Assembly: GCA_002099365.1 (NCBI GenBank)
Contig: MSED01000004.1
Location: 1,922,001 to 1,986,000, forward strand
Source of the DNA: Phialophora verrucosa
Lineage: Eukaryota > Ascomycota > Eurotiomycetes > Chaetothyriales > Herpotrichiellaceae
Length of the DNA stretch: 64,000 nt
Reading direction: 5' to 3'
A program made the position numbers and the translations under genes. Position 1 is the stretch's first letter; the number at the start of each line of letters is the position of its first letter. Under the pieces are notes generated by a model, which saw only the letters and a program-made list of their open reading frames with translations, did no database searches and had not been told where the DNA came from. Below, one piece after another: positions 1-11,069 of the stretch.

Positions 1-3000
1 TACCTGATCATCTCACTTCCCTTCGATGCCACCAGACTTCGGACTTTCTACCTGCTGGGAGGTCACGCGGCCAAAAGCATTGCAAACCTCTTGTCGCTAA
101 GCTTGGCCATCAAGTTTGTTGTCCTGGTCACTGAAGCTGTCGAAAAACGCCGGATTCTCCTGGAACCGTACCGTGATCTCCCTCCCGAGGCAACCAGCGG
201 CATCTACAATAAATCGGTCTTCTGGTGGCTCAATCCCCTGTTGAGGGTAGGATTTGGCAAGACTTTAAAAGTTGACGATCTTTACAATCTGGACGAAGAC
301 CTTGCGTCTGCCAACGTCGAGCAGCGATTCAGAAGAGCTTGGGCCACCGTCAAGGACCCTCATCGCTTCAGTCTCCTCCTTACCTCCGTGTACGTCCTAA
401 GATGGCAGCTTCTCACCTCAGCATGTCCGCGTGTGCTCCTTATAGCTGCAAGGTACGCTCAGCCATTCTTGGTCCAGGACACCATTCAATATATCGGTAA
501 CCGCCATACCCAAGTAGCGTCTACTGGCTGGGGACTTGCGGCGTCTTTCTTCCTTGTTTACTTCACAACCGCCATCCTGAGCGCAGCATATCGGCACCTT
601 CTCAACCGGTGTGTTACCCAGGTCCGTGCAGGGCTGGTGTCCCTTCTCTTCCACAAGACCCTGGAGCTTAGCATCGTCAGTGCCGACCCCTCGGCGTCAT
701 TGACATTGATGTCCGCCGACGTGCAAAGAATCGTTGACCCGCTCGTGCTTTTACACGACACTTGGGGCGGCATGGTCGAACTCGGACTTGCCATGTTCCT
801 ATTATACCGTAATCTTGGTGGAGGTACAGTCCTTGCCCCAGCTGTGGTGTATATTATCTCAGCATTGGCAACGTGTTGGGTTATCAGCGTCATTGCTGGA
901 TTCCAAAAGCGATGGTTCACTGCAATTCAGACTCGCGTCTCGTTCACCTCTGCCTTGCTACACTCTATGAGGAACGTCAAACTACTTGGCATGTCCTCCA
1001 TTGTCCAGGACCGTACTCAAGGCCTTCGGGAGAGGGAGATCAATGAGTGCAAGAGGTATCGGCTCGTCAACAACTTCCAAATAGTCGCTCAGAATGCCCA
1101 TGTTGTTTTCGCGCCATTTGCGACGTTCCTACTCTACTACATCAGATCACGCAGTTCGGGAAACGCCCTCGATTTGGCGGCGTCATTCAGCATTCTGACC
1201 ATTTTCAGGTTGGTCGAGGATCCTTTCAATACTTTGCTATGGAGCTGTCCACAGTTGGCGAGCTCAATGTCATGCTTTGAGCGAATCCAAAAATACCTCT
1301 TGTCCAGCTCGCGGCATGACAACCGACTTTCATTGCGTCCTGTCTACGATTCGGACGAGAGCTGGGGTATCATATCTTCTCGACAGGAGTCAATCTCGAT
1401 GACACAGCTTGGAACCGACAGAAGTCCACACGAGGAGGCGTTGACGCTGAAAAATTGTTCCTTCGGCTGGAAGGAGGAGAGTGGGCCGGTTGTGCATGAC
1501 ATTGACTTGGTCCTGCGTTCCGGCTGGATTACTATGATCATTGGCCCTGTTGGCTGCGGCAAATCTACCCTGCTCAAAGGCATACTCAGCGAAACACCCC
1601 TGTCACGTGGATTCGTATACCTTCGGAATCAATCTATTGCGTTTGCCGATCAGGAACCCTGGATACAGAATGGCACCATTCGCGACGCTATCCGTGGGCC
1701 CAACTCAAGGGATATCCCCTATGACGACGATCCATGGTACGAAGAAGTCGTCAACTGTTGTGGCATGACAGAAGACATTGCATTGTTCCCGCAGGGCGAC
1801 AGGACCTTGATCGGTTCCAAGGGAATCTCTTTGAGTGGTGGTCAAAAGCAGAGATTGGCTCTCGCTAGAGCCGTCTACTCGAAGGCAGAAATTCTCATCC
1901 TTGACGATGTGTTCTCAGGCCTCGATAATGATACAGAGGAACTAATATTCAGGAGACTATTTGGACGATCTGGGCCGTTGAGACGGTTCCGGACGACAGT
2001 AATCCTGGTGTCCCATGCCGTGCATCGGCTTCCATATGCAGATCTCATCGTCAGTCTGGATTTAGACGGTCGAGTAACTGAACAGGGAAGCTATGCGGAT
2101 TTGGTCAGTCAACAGGGCTACGTCCACAGTCTCGATGTACATTTCAAAGAAGAGCCGGACCGAGTGATGGAAGAGGAAGTGGGTCGTGAGGCCGAAGCTG
2201 CAAATGGTGACAGAAGCTTCCCTGTCACTGACTCGATTCGAGAAGACAGTTGCGCCACCGAGGGTTCAATGCGACGCACAGGCGAATGGACCACATACAA
2301 GCACTGGCTCCAGTCTTGCGGCTATGTCTCAAGCGCGCTATCTATCCTGTGGGCTATTTTCTGGGTTATCACCGCTCAGGCTCCTGGTGTATTGGTCAAA
2401 TTCTTCGGCCACTCGCCTGATCAGGCAACGACATTCATCATCATCTTTGGAGCAGCCTGCGCCATGTCAGCAGCAGGGATTGGGCTCCTGGCGTACCAAA
2501 TTTTCATGGACATGGTACCCAAAAGCTCTAGCAATCTGCACCTCAATCTCCTCGAAGCGGTGGTCAATGCGCCATTGTCGTTCTTCACGCGTACTGACAT
2601 CGGAAGTATTACGAACCGCTTCAGTCAAGATATGGCTCTGGTTGACTCCGAATTGCCATTCTCGTACGCCGATTTCATCTTATCCTTTATCAATTGTGGC
2701 TTTGGCCTTGCACTCATGGCGGCCTCGGGAACAGGATATTTCGCTGCGACGATTCCCGTGGTACTTGCAGCCTTGTACGGAATTCAAAAATATTATCTAC
2801 GGACGAGTCGCCAACTGCGTATTCTGGACCTAGAGGAGAAGGCTCCTCTGTACACACTGTTTGGCGAGACAGCTGCTGGCTTGGCCAGTGTCCGTGCCTT
2901 TGGATGGACAGAGAAGTTTGCACAGCGAAACCTCGAGTTGCTGGACCGGAGTCAGCGACCATTCTATCTCCTCTGGTGTATCCAGAGATGGCTTGGGATC

Positions 3001-4014
3001 GTCCTGGATCTCTTGGTGACCGTGCTCATCACGATACTAATGGTGATCATCGTCGTAAAGCGCCAGTCAATCGAGCCTGGGCTTGTTGGGTTAGGTCTGT
3101 TGAGCACTGTAAACCTAAGTAGTAGTTTGACCAACCTGGTCAGGCAATGGACTATGTTGGAAACTAGCATTGGAGCAATCAGTCGACTGAGAGAATTTGC
3201 GAAGAGTACAGAGTCGGAGCACAAAGCATGGGAGATCGACGCCGTTAGCCCCCAATGGCCAGAGAAAGGGCGAGTGGACTTCACACGCTTCGAAGCCAGC
3301 TACTCTGCAGATTCGGTGCTGGTGCTGAAGGACGTTGACTTGGACATCCACAACGGCGAGAAAGTGGGCATCTGTGGCCGCTCCGGAGCTGGGAAGAGCT
3401 CTGTGCTGGGCAGCCTCTTCCATCTACTCGAATTTCGCAGCGGCCAGATCCAGATTGACGGCGTTGACATCTCCCGCATCCCGCGCGAGACACTTCGCGG
3501 CAGACTCAACGTCATCCCACAAGAGCCCTGGTGGATAACAACCGAGTCTGTCCGCTTCAACATGGATCCGTGGACGGCCACTGATACGGAGCCCCAAACT
3601 CCCAGTGACTCGCATGACCGAGACGGACTATTCATCTCCGTCCTCACACAATGCCAAATATGGTCGGTCATCCAGGAGAAGGGCGGGCTCGACGCAATCA
3701 TGACACCCGAATTCCTCTCCCACGGTCAACGCCAGCTCTTCTGTCTGGCCCGAGCTCTGGTCCGGAAATCCAAAGTCGTGGTATTAGACGAGGTGTCTGC
3801 GAGCGTGGACGTCAAGACTGACGAGCTGATGCAACGAATCATCCGAGAGGAGTTTGCAGACTGTACGGTGATTGCAGTGGCGCACCGATTGAACACAATC
3901 ATCGATTTCGACAGGGTGGTCGTGCTTGGGAAAGGAGAGATCGTCGAGGTTGGCGTACCGTCGGAGTTGTTGCACAAGCAAGGAAGTGCATTCAAGGGCC
4001 TGTATGAGTCTTGA
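1..4014 (+). CDS. ABC transporter, C family (MRP/YCF1-like), 5' partial
   Basis: Full-size ABC exporter of the C (MRP) family, expected in the plasma or vacuolar membrane, exporting conjugates, drugs or metabolites with ATP. The frame is open from base 1 without an ATG, so the gene starts outside the window and most of an N-terminal TMD0 is missing. Order: linker, first membrane domain (about 400-1260), NBD1 with Walker A GPVGCGKST near 1545, signature LSGGQKQR near 1831 and Walker B LILDDVFSGLD near 1890; second membrane domain (about 2290-3140); NBD2 with Walker A GRSGAGKSS near 3376, signature LSHGQRQL near 3715, Walker B VVVLDEVSASVD near 3778 and switch His in AHRLNTI. NBD1 has Asp where NBD2 has the catalytic Glu, the usual ABCC asymmetry. 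No intron is seen in 4 kb. The substrate cannot be deduced. Confidence 0.95.
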   Translation, partial: YLIISLPFDATRLRTFYLLGGHAAKSIANLLSLSLAIKFVVLVTEAVEKRRILLEPYRDLPPEATSGIYNKSVFWWLNPLLRVGFGKTLKVDDLYNLDEDLASANVEQRFRRAWATVKDPHRFSLLLTSVYVLRWQLLTSACPRVLLIAARYAQPFLVQDTIQYIGNRHTQVASTGWGLAASFFLVYFTTAILSAAYRHLLNRCVTQVRAGLVSLLFHKTLELSIVSADPSASLTLMSADVQRIVDPLVLLHDTWGGMVELGLAMFLLYRNLGGGTVLAPAVVYIISALATCWVISVIAGFQKRWFTAIQTRVSFTSALLHSMRNVKLLGMSSIVQDRTQGLREREINECKRYRLVNNFQIVAQNAHVVFAPFATFLLYYIRSRSSGNALDLAASFSILTIFRLVEDPFNTLLWSCPQLASSMSCFERIQKYLLSSSRHDNRLSLRPVYDSDESWGIISSRQESISMTQLGTDRSPHEEALTLKNCSFGWKEESGPVVHDIDLVLRSGWITMIIGPVGCGKSTLLKGILSETPLSRGFVYLRNQSIAFADQEPWIQNGTIRDAIRGPNSRDIPYDDDPWYEEVVNCCGMTEDIALFPQGDRTLIGSKGISLSGGQKQRLALARAVYSKAEILILDDVFSGLDNDTEELIFRRLFGRSGPLRRFRTTVILVSHAVHRLPYADLIVSLDLDGRVTEQGSYADLVSQQGYVHSLDVHFKEEPDRVMEEEVGREAEAANGDRSFPVTDSIREDSCATEGSMRRTGEWTTYKHWLQSCGYVSSALSILWAIFWVITAQAPGVLVKFFGHSPDQATTFIIIFGAACAMSAAGIGLLAYQIFMDMVPKSSSNLHLNLLEAVVNAPLSFFTRTDIGSITNRFSQDMALVDSELPFSYADFILSFINCGFGLALMAASGTGYFAATIPVVLAALYGIQKYYLRTSRQLRILDLEEKAPLYTLFGETAAGLASVRAFGWTEKFAQRNLELLDRSQRPFYLLWCIQRWLGIVLDLLVTVLITILMVIIVVKRQSIEPGLVGLGLLSTVNLSSSLTNLVRQWTMLETSIGAISRLREFAKSTESEHKAWEIDAVSPQWPEKGRVDFTRFEASYSADSVLVLKDVDLDIHNGEKVGICGRSGAGKSSVLGSLFHLLEFRSGQIQIDGVDISRIPRETLRGRLNVIPQEPWWITTESVRFNMDPWTATDTEPQTPSDSHDRDGLFISVLTQCQIWSVIQEKGGLDAIMTPEFLSHGQRQLFCLARALVRKSKVVVLDEVSASVDVKTDELMQRIIREEFADCTVIAVAHRLNTIIDFDRVVVLGKGEIVEVGVPSELLHKQGSAFKGLYES

Positions 4015-4840
4015 GCTGTCACCAAGACGAACCGAATCAAAATGGCCCACAAGCAAAGAAATGAGATATACTCCGCAGCGACAAGGACAATCGATAAAGA
4101 TTTGATGCCCCCTTCACGGAGTCCACTAGCTCCATCAGAGCACACAGGCAGCGGTGATACGGCAAAGACAGGGCCACAATACTGCAGAGTTCCAAATTTC
4201 TGGTGTATATAAGTGCAACCCACATACTCTCATACCGCAATCGACCATAGGATAGAGACAACAGCGCTTCCCGTTCGCTCAGCGGTACTTAAGCTCTATA
4301 CCGGCCAGTTAATACTAAGGTGGGTGACCACTTGGGAATCCTGGCTGTTGATTGTTTTTGTGCATTTTTGACTCCGAGCTCTTGGGTTGGAGAGGAGAGG
4401 AAGCGGTTGTTGGTGTCGGTGTCGGGACCCTCCCTCTTCTTTTTTCGGTCGGTGGGCACGGGACGAATCACGAGGAGAAATGTTTTCTATCACAGGTCAA
4501 ATAGGGCCTGGCGGTCCTTCTAGAAGAACGTGTGTCGTCGTGCTTCGAGATAACATGCGGCGAGCCTAAGGGATCGTTCACGAGGAAGCTGTCGACAGCA
4601 CGATGCATTGATGGACGAAACGAAACGGAGGAGAAGAGGGCAATGATTGTCAAACCTGTGTTGAGCTCTGCCTACTCGTACATCCATTTCAGCGATCGAG
4701 CATTCCATCCAAGCTCCCGATTCGATGTACAGCCAGACATGTAGATTGTGTTCCTTGGCCCTCGATGACAGTGTTGCAAAGGCGTAGTGAGTGAGCCATG
4801 CCCGATCTGCACGCTGCGGCTACTGTTGTTGGAACAGCAA
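4015..4840. other. intergenic, convergent 3' ends
   Basis: Space between the stop codons of the ABC transporter and the GH16-like gene, which point at each other. Only short overlapping frames without family resemblance are present; I see no gene, RNA or repeat. Confidence 0.6.
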
Positions 4841-5833
4841 TCATGCGACAAAACAAATGGTCTCCTGGCTTGGACCACCTGCAGCCTCACAGGCTTCTGC
4901 CCATTCAGGGTCAGGACTCGAGGTATTGAAATACGCGACAATGCTCTTGATGCTCAGGAACACGTCCGTTGCGCTTGGGCGTCCACTCCACCACCGATTA
5001 CCATCTGCCCATAGCTTGAACTGCAGGCTGCCACCCATGCCTTCTGTTGGAACGTTCCGTTTATTGACATGGACAAGACTGCCGTCGACAAAATATTGCA
5101 CCCCGAGGTCAGGGTGGCTGTCAAAGCGGTATTCTCGGAAGACTTCGGGCTGGAATTGAGAATTGTTCAAGGACTTAAGCACGGTTGCGTTAGGAATTGG
5201 TTGTCCATCTGCCGCTAACGAGGGGTGGGACGTGAAGCTGATGGTATTGTTGACAAACGACGTGCCCACCGTGACTAGCTCGATGTCAATCTCGGAACTG
5301 TCGTCCTGAAATGTTGGGTCAGCTGGGCAGTTCTGTGAAAGGGGGAAGGAGCAAAGGACGCTCACATGGTACCAGAAGAACCCTGCACAAGCGCCACCAT
5401 TAGAGCCTTCGAGTTTGAAAACTGTACGATAGGACCCATGCAACATGTCAAGTCTTCGGCTCTGGATGCCGGCAACGCTGACCGTGCCGTAAGCGTCAAA
5501 CTCGGCTTGGGTCAAGCCACGTTGTCTCATAACCAGGTGTTGGTTCTTGATCTCGACATTCTCCCAATCGTATTTGGCGTTGAGGATGGAGGGTGGATCA
5601 TCCGCCAGCTGCTAGTAATCGTAGATCATCCAATCCTCGTTGAAATGAGCGGCCAGCGGGTTATCGAGCATTGAGTCGACATCGATGGGGTAATCGCCAA
5701 AGTCCTCGTACAGATGATGAGTGTAGACTCCGTCATGGCCGTCTAGCAGCCAGCCACATCGACAGTCGGCACTCAGAGCGTGACGGACAAGGGTACTAAG
5801 TGTTAGGGTGCATATGATGGGAAGAGTATGCAT
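4841..5833 (-). CDS. GH16-like secreted glucanase/ConA-like lectin, interrupted by an in-frame TAG
   Basis: Endo-beta-glucanase-type protein of the GH16 clan, predicted secreted and acting on cell-wall or environmental beta-glucans. The start ATG (5831-5833) opens a signal peptide of about 22 residues (MHTLPIICTLTLSTLV...). The catalytic motif EIDIE lies near codons 161-165, just after a 60-nt intron (5306-5365, GTGAGC...CAG) whose length keeps frame. Codon 74 is TAG (5612-5614), directly after DWMIYDY, and the same frame continues on the other side as family-like sequence (ADDPPSILNAKY...). I found no convincing intron that would remove it. Options: recent pseudogene, stop readthrough, unusual splicing or an assembly error. 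Without the stop the product would be about 310 residues. Family call confident, intactness not. Confidence 0.7.
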
Positions 5834-6020
5834 CTTTACGGATGTGTAGCGGATGTGTGAGTATTGGTTGACTGAGAGACAGAAATGGCTGCGTCGAAGC
5901 GGTTCCGGGAGAGGATTCTGAACGCCATTGTCGGGCAGGAAGGTGCATCTCGTCAGATCGAGTACAGCGATCAACGAATTGGGAAGGTAACGGCTGGCGA
6001 CCGCGGCTTCCCTTGCGCTT

Positions 6021-7287
6021 TCAGTAAGGTTTATATCTTGCATCGGATACCTTTTTGACCTTGGCTTTGGCAGGGGCGGCAGGCAGCAAACTGTCGCGTG
6101 GACGGAAGGCAGCGACCCGTCCATCCTCACCTGCTGTGAATATCGTACCATTCTGTAGGAATCAGAAAGCTGCTGAGGCCTGGTCGGGGATATGGCCTAC
6201 CTCATCATCCACGTAGACAGATCGGACGATCTCCTCACCATGGGCGTCTTCAAGCACGATGCGCCGGTCAAGACTGAGGCCGGTTCCACGTTCCACTTTG
6301 GTCAGATCTACGCGAGAGTAGCTATGGAGAATTAGAGAAATCGGCCATACTGAGAGCTTCCCCCACATACCTATGAGAGCCACATGCCACGACATGGTCC
6401 TCCCTGCTCTGGAGGATATCGATGACATATTCGCAAGGAATAATAGGCCTGAGGTCCCCAAGCTGGTCAGGCGCTGGTGTTTGATCTGCCTCTACATCCA
6501 CGTCGTCCACAGTGAGAGAATGCAGCGCAAGATTCTGGTCCGAGCTCAAAGCGTAGAGGTCAGTGGAGCCCAGGAAACCTGCCTTGTGGACCGGTCCATG
6601 GTTGACAGCTTGGAGGAGGCTGTCTTGTTCCTCCTGAACCTGGGTGTCGAAAATGCAGACCACACCATCGTCGCCCCCACTTAGTAGCAAATTATCCCTG
6701 GAAGGATGGAAGTCCAGGGCAGTAACTTCATCGTTGACCTCAGTGTTCTGCCACCGTACTTTTGTCTGTCTTCGATCCCTGACGGCGAGGAGCAGTCAGT
6801 ATACCAGCGCCGGGAGATGGACCAGCAGGTCACAAAGACCACCACGAAACCCACCAAACGGACACAGCAGATTCACTGCCAAGGGCCACATCGTTGAGCC
6901 TACTTGCTAGTGCATTTACAGCTTTTCCTGCGACAGACGTCAGCCAACCGTCACGTCTCGGTGATAGGCGTGGGAGTGGCACCTACCCAACCCGAAGTGC
7001 GCAGTTTTCGATCCAGTTCTCAGATCGAAGACAGTTACAGCCCCATCGTTGCCCGCACAGATTACAGCGGTCCCCTGGTCGGCCACCACCAATGAAGTGA
7101 GGCCACTGGGTGCGCCTTGCAATATCCCAATGGTGGAAGGATCTAGGCTGTCCCTGCTGAGAAGGAGCAGTTCATCCGCAGAGGTAATCGCCGCAAGACC
7201 CCGGTTTGCGACTGGCGCGATAGCAAACACATACACATCCTCCCGTCGAGACGGCGCACAGGCGGCTAGCTGCCGGTAAGTCTGCAT
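6021..7287 (-). CDS. WD40-repeat protein, WDR89-like
   Basis: Beta-propeller protein resembling WDR89; molecular role unknown, probably a protein-interaction scaffold. Model: complement(join(6021..6152, 6201..6321, 6371..6778, 6855..6927, 6987..7287)), 344 residues. Each junction has a GT donor (GTAGGT, GTGGGT, GTATGT, GTAGGC) and a CAG/TAG acceptor, and the sum is an exact multiple of three. Repeat cores are visible: AVICAGNDGAVTVFDLR in exon 1, LGSESAVSVWD across the second intron, LLSGGDDGVVCIFD in exon 3 and IFTAGEDGRVAAF in the last exon. The C-terminal tail is basic (PAKAKVKKV). It lies upstream of the GH16-like gene on the same strand, 187 bp apart. The start ATG (7285-7287) is the first in frame. 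Confidence 0.85.
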
Positions 7288-10040
7288 GGTAGGAGCACGG
7301 AGCTGACAAGAGTCAAAGCACCGGAAGCAATAAGCGGTGTGAAGGCTTTGAGAAGAAAGCAATACGAGTATTGTGCGATGGCGCTCGAGGATCCAGCTGC
7401 GGTGGGCGGTTTGGCGGCGGCAAAATCTGAGGCGAGCAAAGGAAGCGGTTGCATTGGCCGATAGGCGCCATTGCCATCGTTTTCTGCGAGTAAGCGCCAG
7501 CTCTTCGGACTGGCGCGCTAATGGGCGTGCCCAAGCAAAAGCAAGATTGTGTGCGAGTACGTAAAACATAAATCAATTGGCGATGCCTTTCACTTGTCAA
7601 GGCGGGATGGGTCTGCTCTTGATATTGCTTCAACAGCCAGCCGCTGGGGTTGTAGTGAGTTACACAGCAGATGTGGTACAACATTGAGGGGTTGAAGCGT
7701 GACACTGTGCTTCTGTGCCTAGCATCCTGAGGGGCGGTCCGGGAAAAGTGAGTTGGCTGTACGAGTATCTTCATGCATCTACGGAGTAAGGCTGGAAGAT
7801 CCAAGTCTAGGCAATACTCGACTCGAGGATGCAGCGGCTTCCAGCACAAAACGAAAGGCACCCATCTCAGGATACTTTCCCGAAGTTGGCACCTTCACGC
7901 AGGTCGATGCAGAGCTCATCTCAACAGACATGATGGTAGAAGCACCAGTTACGTAGTGACAGAAGGAACACGGATGGAGATTCCTCCCGAGCCCCCAGTG
8001 GAAGAGACCCGCTATTATCGCTCGGACAGGGTGAAAACGAGGATGGCTCAATAGTTGTGTAACAATGACTCGAAATGAATGAAGAAGGGGAAGTCGCAGC
8101 ATGAGCAGGCGAGAGTTTGGAGCGCAGCGCCCTGAAACCCTCGACCCGAGGATATGGATCTTATCAAGCTTGGCGGAAACCTGACAGGCCTGGAACCCGT
8201 GTCGCGGGCTCCGCAGCCCTGGAAGACATCGCCCAACATGATTTGTCGTTAAGGCCTCTGTCAACCAAGTTACCGGGGCTTGAACGCTTCGGCTCGCCCA
8301 AAGGACTCAGCTAGCCACCCGCAAGCATTCCAGTTCCAACGACCGGGAGCTTTGCTCTCCACCCGGCACTCTGAAATAACACCACCGAGACCTGGCCGAA
8401 CGTTAAAAGCAAGTGTACGTGCAGCAGATCGGTCCAGCACTAACAAATACCGCTTACACAAACTACTCTAGCCAGGATCTCTAGCCTGTGCGAGTCAAGA
8501 GGCGGCTGATTTGCAATGAATCTTGAGTCATCGACCAGCGGTCAGAAGAACGCCACACGACTGAGAGGGGCAAGAGAAGGACGGAAAAAGCCAACTTACC
8601 GTAACTGGGACGGCATGGCCTGATTCTAGAGCCTGTCAGTCAGAGCTGGTCTGATCTTCGCAGCCTCAAGCATGACCCCATCGATGCCTCGTACGACAAT
8701 TTTTCTCAAGAACTTGGGCACCCCTCCTCCCCTTCGCTTATGAAAAGATACCCATTCATGACGCTATTCGCGAGGAGCGAAAGGGTTGGCCATGAGTGAA
8801 GACGCAAGTGGCCCGATCATCCGAGGATCATGATGCACTTGTTGTTTGCGAGTCTTCCTGCATCGCGCCGTGCTCGTCCTCATCCTCAACTTTCTCGAGC
8901 GGCGCATATAATTTTCCAAGCACCCTTGGTTCGGGGGATCGGGGGTGCTTCAGTAGCGGCACAACGACGTGAGTCGCGACTGGTTGGCGGCCCTGGAGGA
9001 GCTAGCAGGCATCCCGACAGCTCGCCCAGAGCTGCAGTGCGCTCACTCGAAGATCCTTGCCACCACCACTGGTGTTGTCACTGCATTAGCACGGAAACAC
9101 TTTGTCCCTGCGGAGTCAATGGCCCAAGCTGATTTGCACGGTGCACGACCAGTTGCAGTGGAGCGCGCAACGCCTCCTGCTTGTCTGTCCTGTCTCAGCA
9201 GATGGAGACCTGGGGTGCGAGCAAAGCGGATGACCTTCCACCAAGGTCGGGCGCAGGGTTACAATATTTTCTATTGAAGGAGGCACAAATACGAAAATGG
9301 TCCAAGTCGCGCTGGTCAACTTTCTCGACAGAACTCCACTGTGTCCTTACTTGTACAAGTACAAAAACCTCCGAATTTGACCAGCCTCTAGGTATTATTG
9401 CCGGCGTTCCGCCCAGGCGGGTGGTCAAAGTCTCGCAGGTCCCTGCCTCGCCTGCTGTTCATCTGAGTTGTGTGCTTGTGAACTGGTGGGTTTTAGGTAA
9501 GACGCCCGACCTAGTACGGCGTAAAGTTTGCCTACCCTTGCAAGGTCTCCCAGCACGGCAAGGTTAAACCGATACACCCCAACACATTTACAGATCATAC
9601 CCACCCATGCGCCCTGATTTTAGGCCATCGAGATCGCTTGGGGGGTGAGAGAGTTTGGTTTAGAGCTTCCCCGCCCTGTCTGTGCTCTTCAGATTCCTCA
9701 TTCACTCACCACGTCGAGTCTGAAAGAAATACCAGGGGACCATTGGTAACACAATTACTTCCTGAAGCGGGCCAGTACAGTTCGGGGGCTTCTGGCCTTG
9801 CTGTGCGACCTGCTACCATATATATCAACCCTCCCCCTCGCGTTCTACCCGCCAATCCAAAAGAACCATACACGTCTGTCATAAGATCTGCTGTGGCACA
9901 TTCAGTCGGGGCCTTTTTCTGTGGTTCTAGCCAACCTCACTCAAGCACAGATCTCTACATTGGCAACGCAAGTTCAACCTAGACATCTTGACTTGAGAGC
10001 CTCCGACTTCGACGTTTGGATCTCTCCCGAAAAACCAAAA
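7288..10040. other. 2.75-kb intergenic region, divergent upstream of WDR89-like and LaeA-like genes
   Basis: No reading frame here resembles a known family and none has plausible exon structure. It is long for this gene-dense window. It holds a TATA-like box near 9816 and may contain the long leader or control region of the LaeA-like gene. No tRNA or repeat was recognised. Confidence 0.55.
9815..9826 (+). promoter_or_regulatory. TATA-like box upstream of the LaeA-like gene
   Basis: The run CCATATATATC lies about 215 bp before the chosen ATG at 10041, followed by a pyrimidine-rich stretch (CCCTCCCCCTCG) typical of fungal core promoters. Assignment rests on motif and spacing only. Confidence 0.35.
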
Positions 10041-11069
10041 ATGGCCCGTGATATTCCTATAGAAATGCAAACCATTCACCAGTTTGGTCGAGAATATGGC
10101 GCCTTCAGAAGGTTGGTACTGGAACCGATTCCATTCGACTCGATGGCTAACACAGGCTTCGCTTCCAGTGGGCAGTATCTGCTCCCCCAGGACAGAATAG
10201 AAGCCGAGAGGCTGGACATGATGCATACCATGTTTAAGACGATAAGGGACAAGGGCACCCGGTTGACGGACTGCCCAACGGACATGCTCAAACGCGAGGT
10301 CCGAGGATGGCAGGAGCCTCCTAGAGTACTCGATCTGGGCTGCGGGCCGGGAAACTGGATGTTAGACATGGCGGTACAATTTCGCGACGCTGAATTCGTC
10401 GGCGTCGATCTGCACCGGATGGGGCCACCGAGCATCGAGCCCAATGTGGCCTTCAAAGCGCCCTGGGATTACGAGGGCCCTTGGGCTTGGGGAGAGAGAT
10501 CCTGGGACATGATCCATCTCCAGATGGGCCTGGGGAGCGTTTCAAACTGGTATGCTTTGTACCAGAAGATCCTCGACCACCTGATCCCCGGGACTGGCTA
10601 CTTCGAGTCGGTGGAGCTCGATTTCGAGCCCCGTGCCGAGGACGGCAAGGTGCATCCGGGGAGACTGATGGACTGGTGGGAAGTCTACGTCAAAGGCCAT
10701 TACGACGCCATGGGCCGTCGCCTACACTGGGACCCTGCCACTCCCGAGATCCTCAGACGCATGGGTTTCAAGGACGTCACCCACAAGGAATACAAGATCC
10801 CGTTGAACGAGTGGCACGGGGACGTCGCGAAGACCCGCGCATCGAAATGGTGGCAGATCTCGATGGGCCTCAACGCTGACGGCAGTGGTGGCCAAGGCCT
10901 CGAGGCCATCAGCCTGATGCCGCTGTGCAAGTACTCCAGCTGGTCTGCCGATCATGTCAGGCGCCTGTGCAACGAAGCAATGGCCCAAGCCAAGGACCCG
11001 ACTGCCCGATTCTATAACGTGCTTCACGTTATCACCGCAAGAGCGCCTGGTGCAGACGAAGTAGGATGA
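10041..11069 (+). CDS. LaeA-like SAM-dependent methyltransferase
   Basis: Methyltransferase of the LaeA/LAE1-like family; LaeA itself is the nuclear velvet-complex regulator of secondary metabolism and development, but many paralogues exist. Model join(10041..10111, 10169..11069), 323 residues. The intron (10112-10168, branch CTAAC, acceptor TTCCAG) is 57 nt and in frame, so an unspliced reading adds a false insert; splicing restores the family pattern YGAFRRSGQYLLPQD...RLDMMH. SAM motif I is VLDLGCGPGNW (residues 78-88), followed by the family blocks DYEGPWAWGERSWDMIHLQ and GTGYFESVELDFEPR. The ATG at 10041 is the first in frame and has a good context (AAAATGG); a GTG at 9921 is not credible. 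Neighbours are housekeeping genes, so no cluster context. True LaeA orthology is undecided. Confidence 0.88.
   Translation: MARDIPIEMQTIHQFGREYGAFRRLVLEPIPFDSMANTGFASSGQYLLPQDRIEAERLDMMHTMFKTIRDKGTRLTDCPTDMLKREVRGWQEPPRVLDLGCGPGNWMLDMAVQFRDAEFVGVDLHRMGPPSIEPNVAFKAPWDYEGPWAWGERSWDMIHLQMGLGSVSNWYALYQKILDHLIPGTGYFESVELDFEPRAEDGKVHPGRLMDWWEVYVKGHYDAMGRRLHWDPATPEILRRMGFKDVTHKEYKIPLNEWHGDVAKTRASKWWQISMGLNADGSGGQGLEAISLMPLCKYSSWSADHVRRLCNEAMAQAKDPTARFYNVLHVITARAPGADEVG

Noticed and set aside
1545..1930. Degenerate NBD1 as a sign of an inactive ABC transporter
   Set aside because: Asp for the catalytic Glu in NBD1 is normal in the ABCC family; NBD2 is canonical.
4841..5530. GH16 gene starting at the internal ATG at 5530
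   Set aside because: It would lack the signal peptide and the first third of the fold; conserved sequence continues upstream to the ATG at 5833.
9921..10040. GTG-initiated N-terminal extension of the LaeA-like protein
   Set aside because: No ATG in this stretch, the sequence is not family-like, and the ATG at 10041 has good context and matches the family start.
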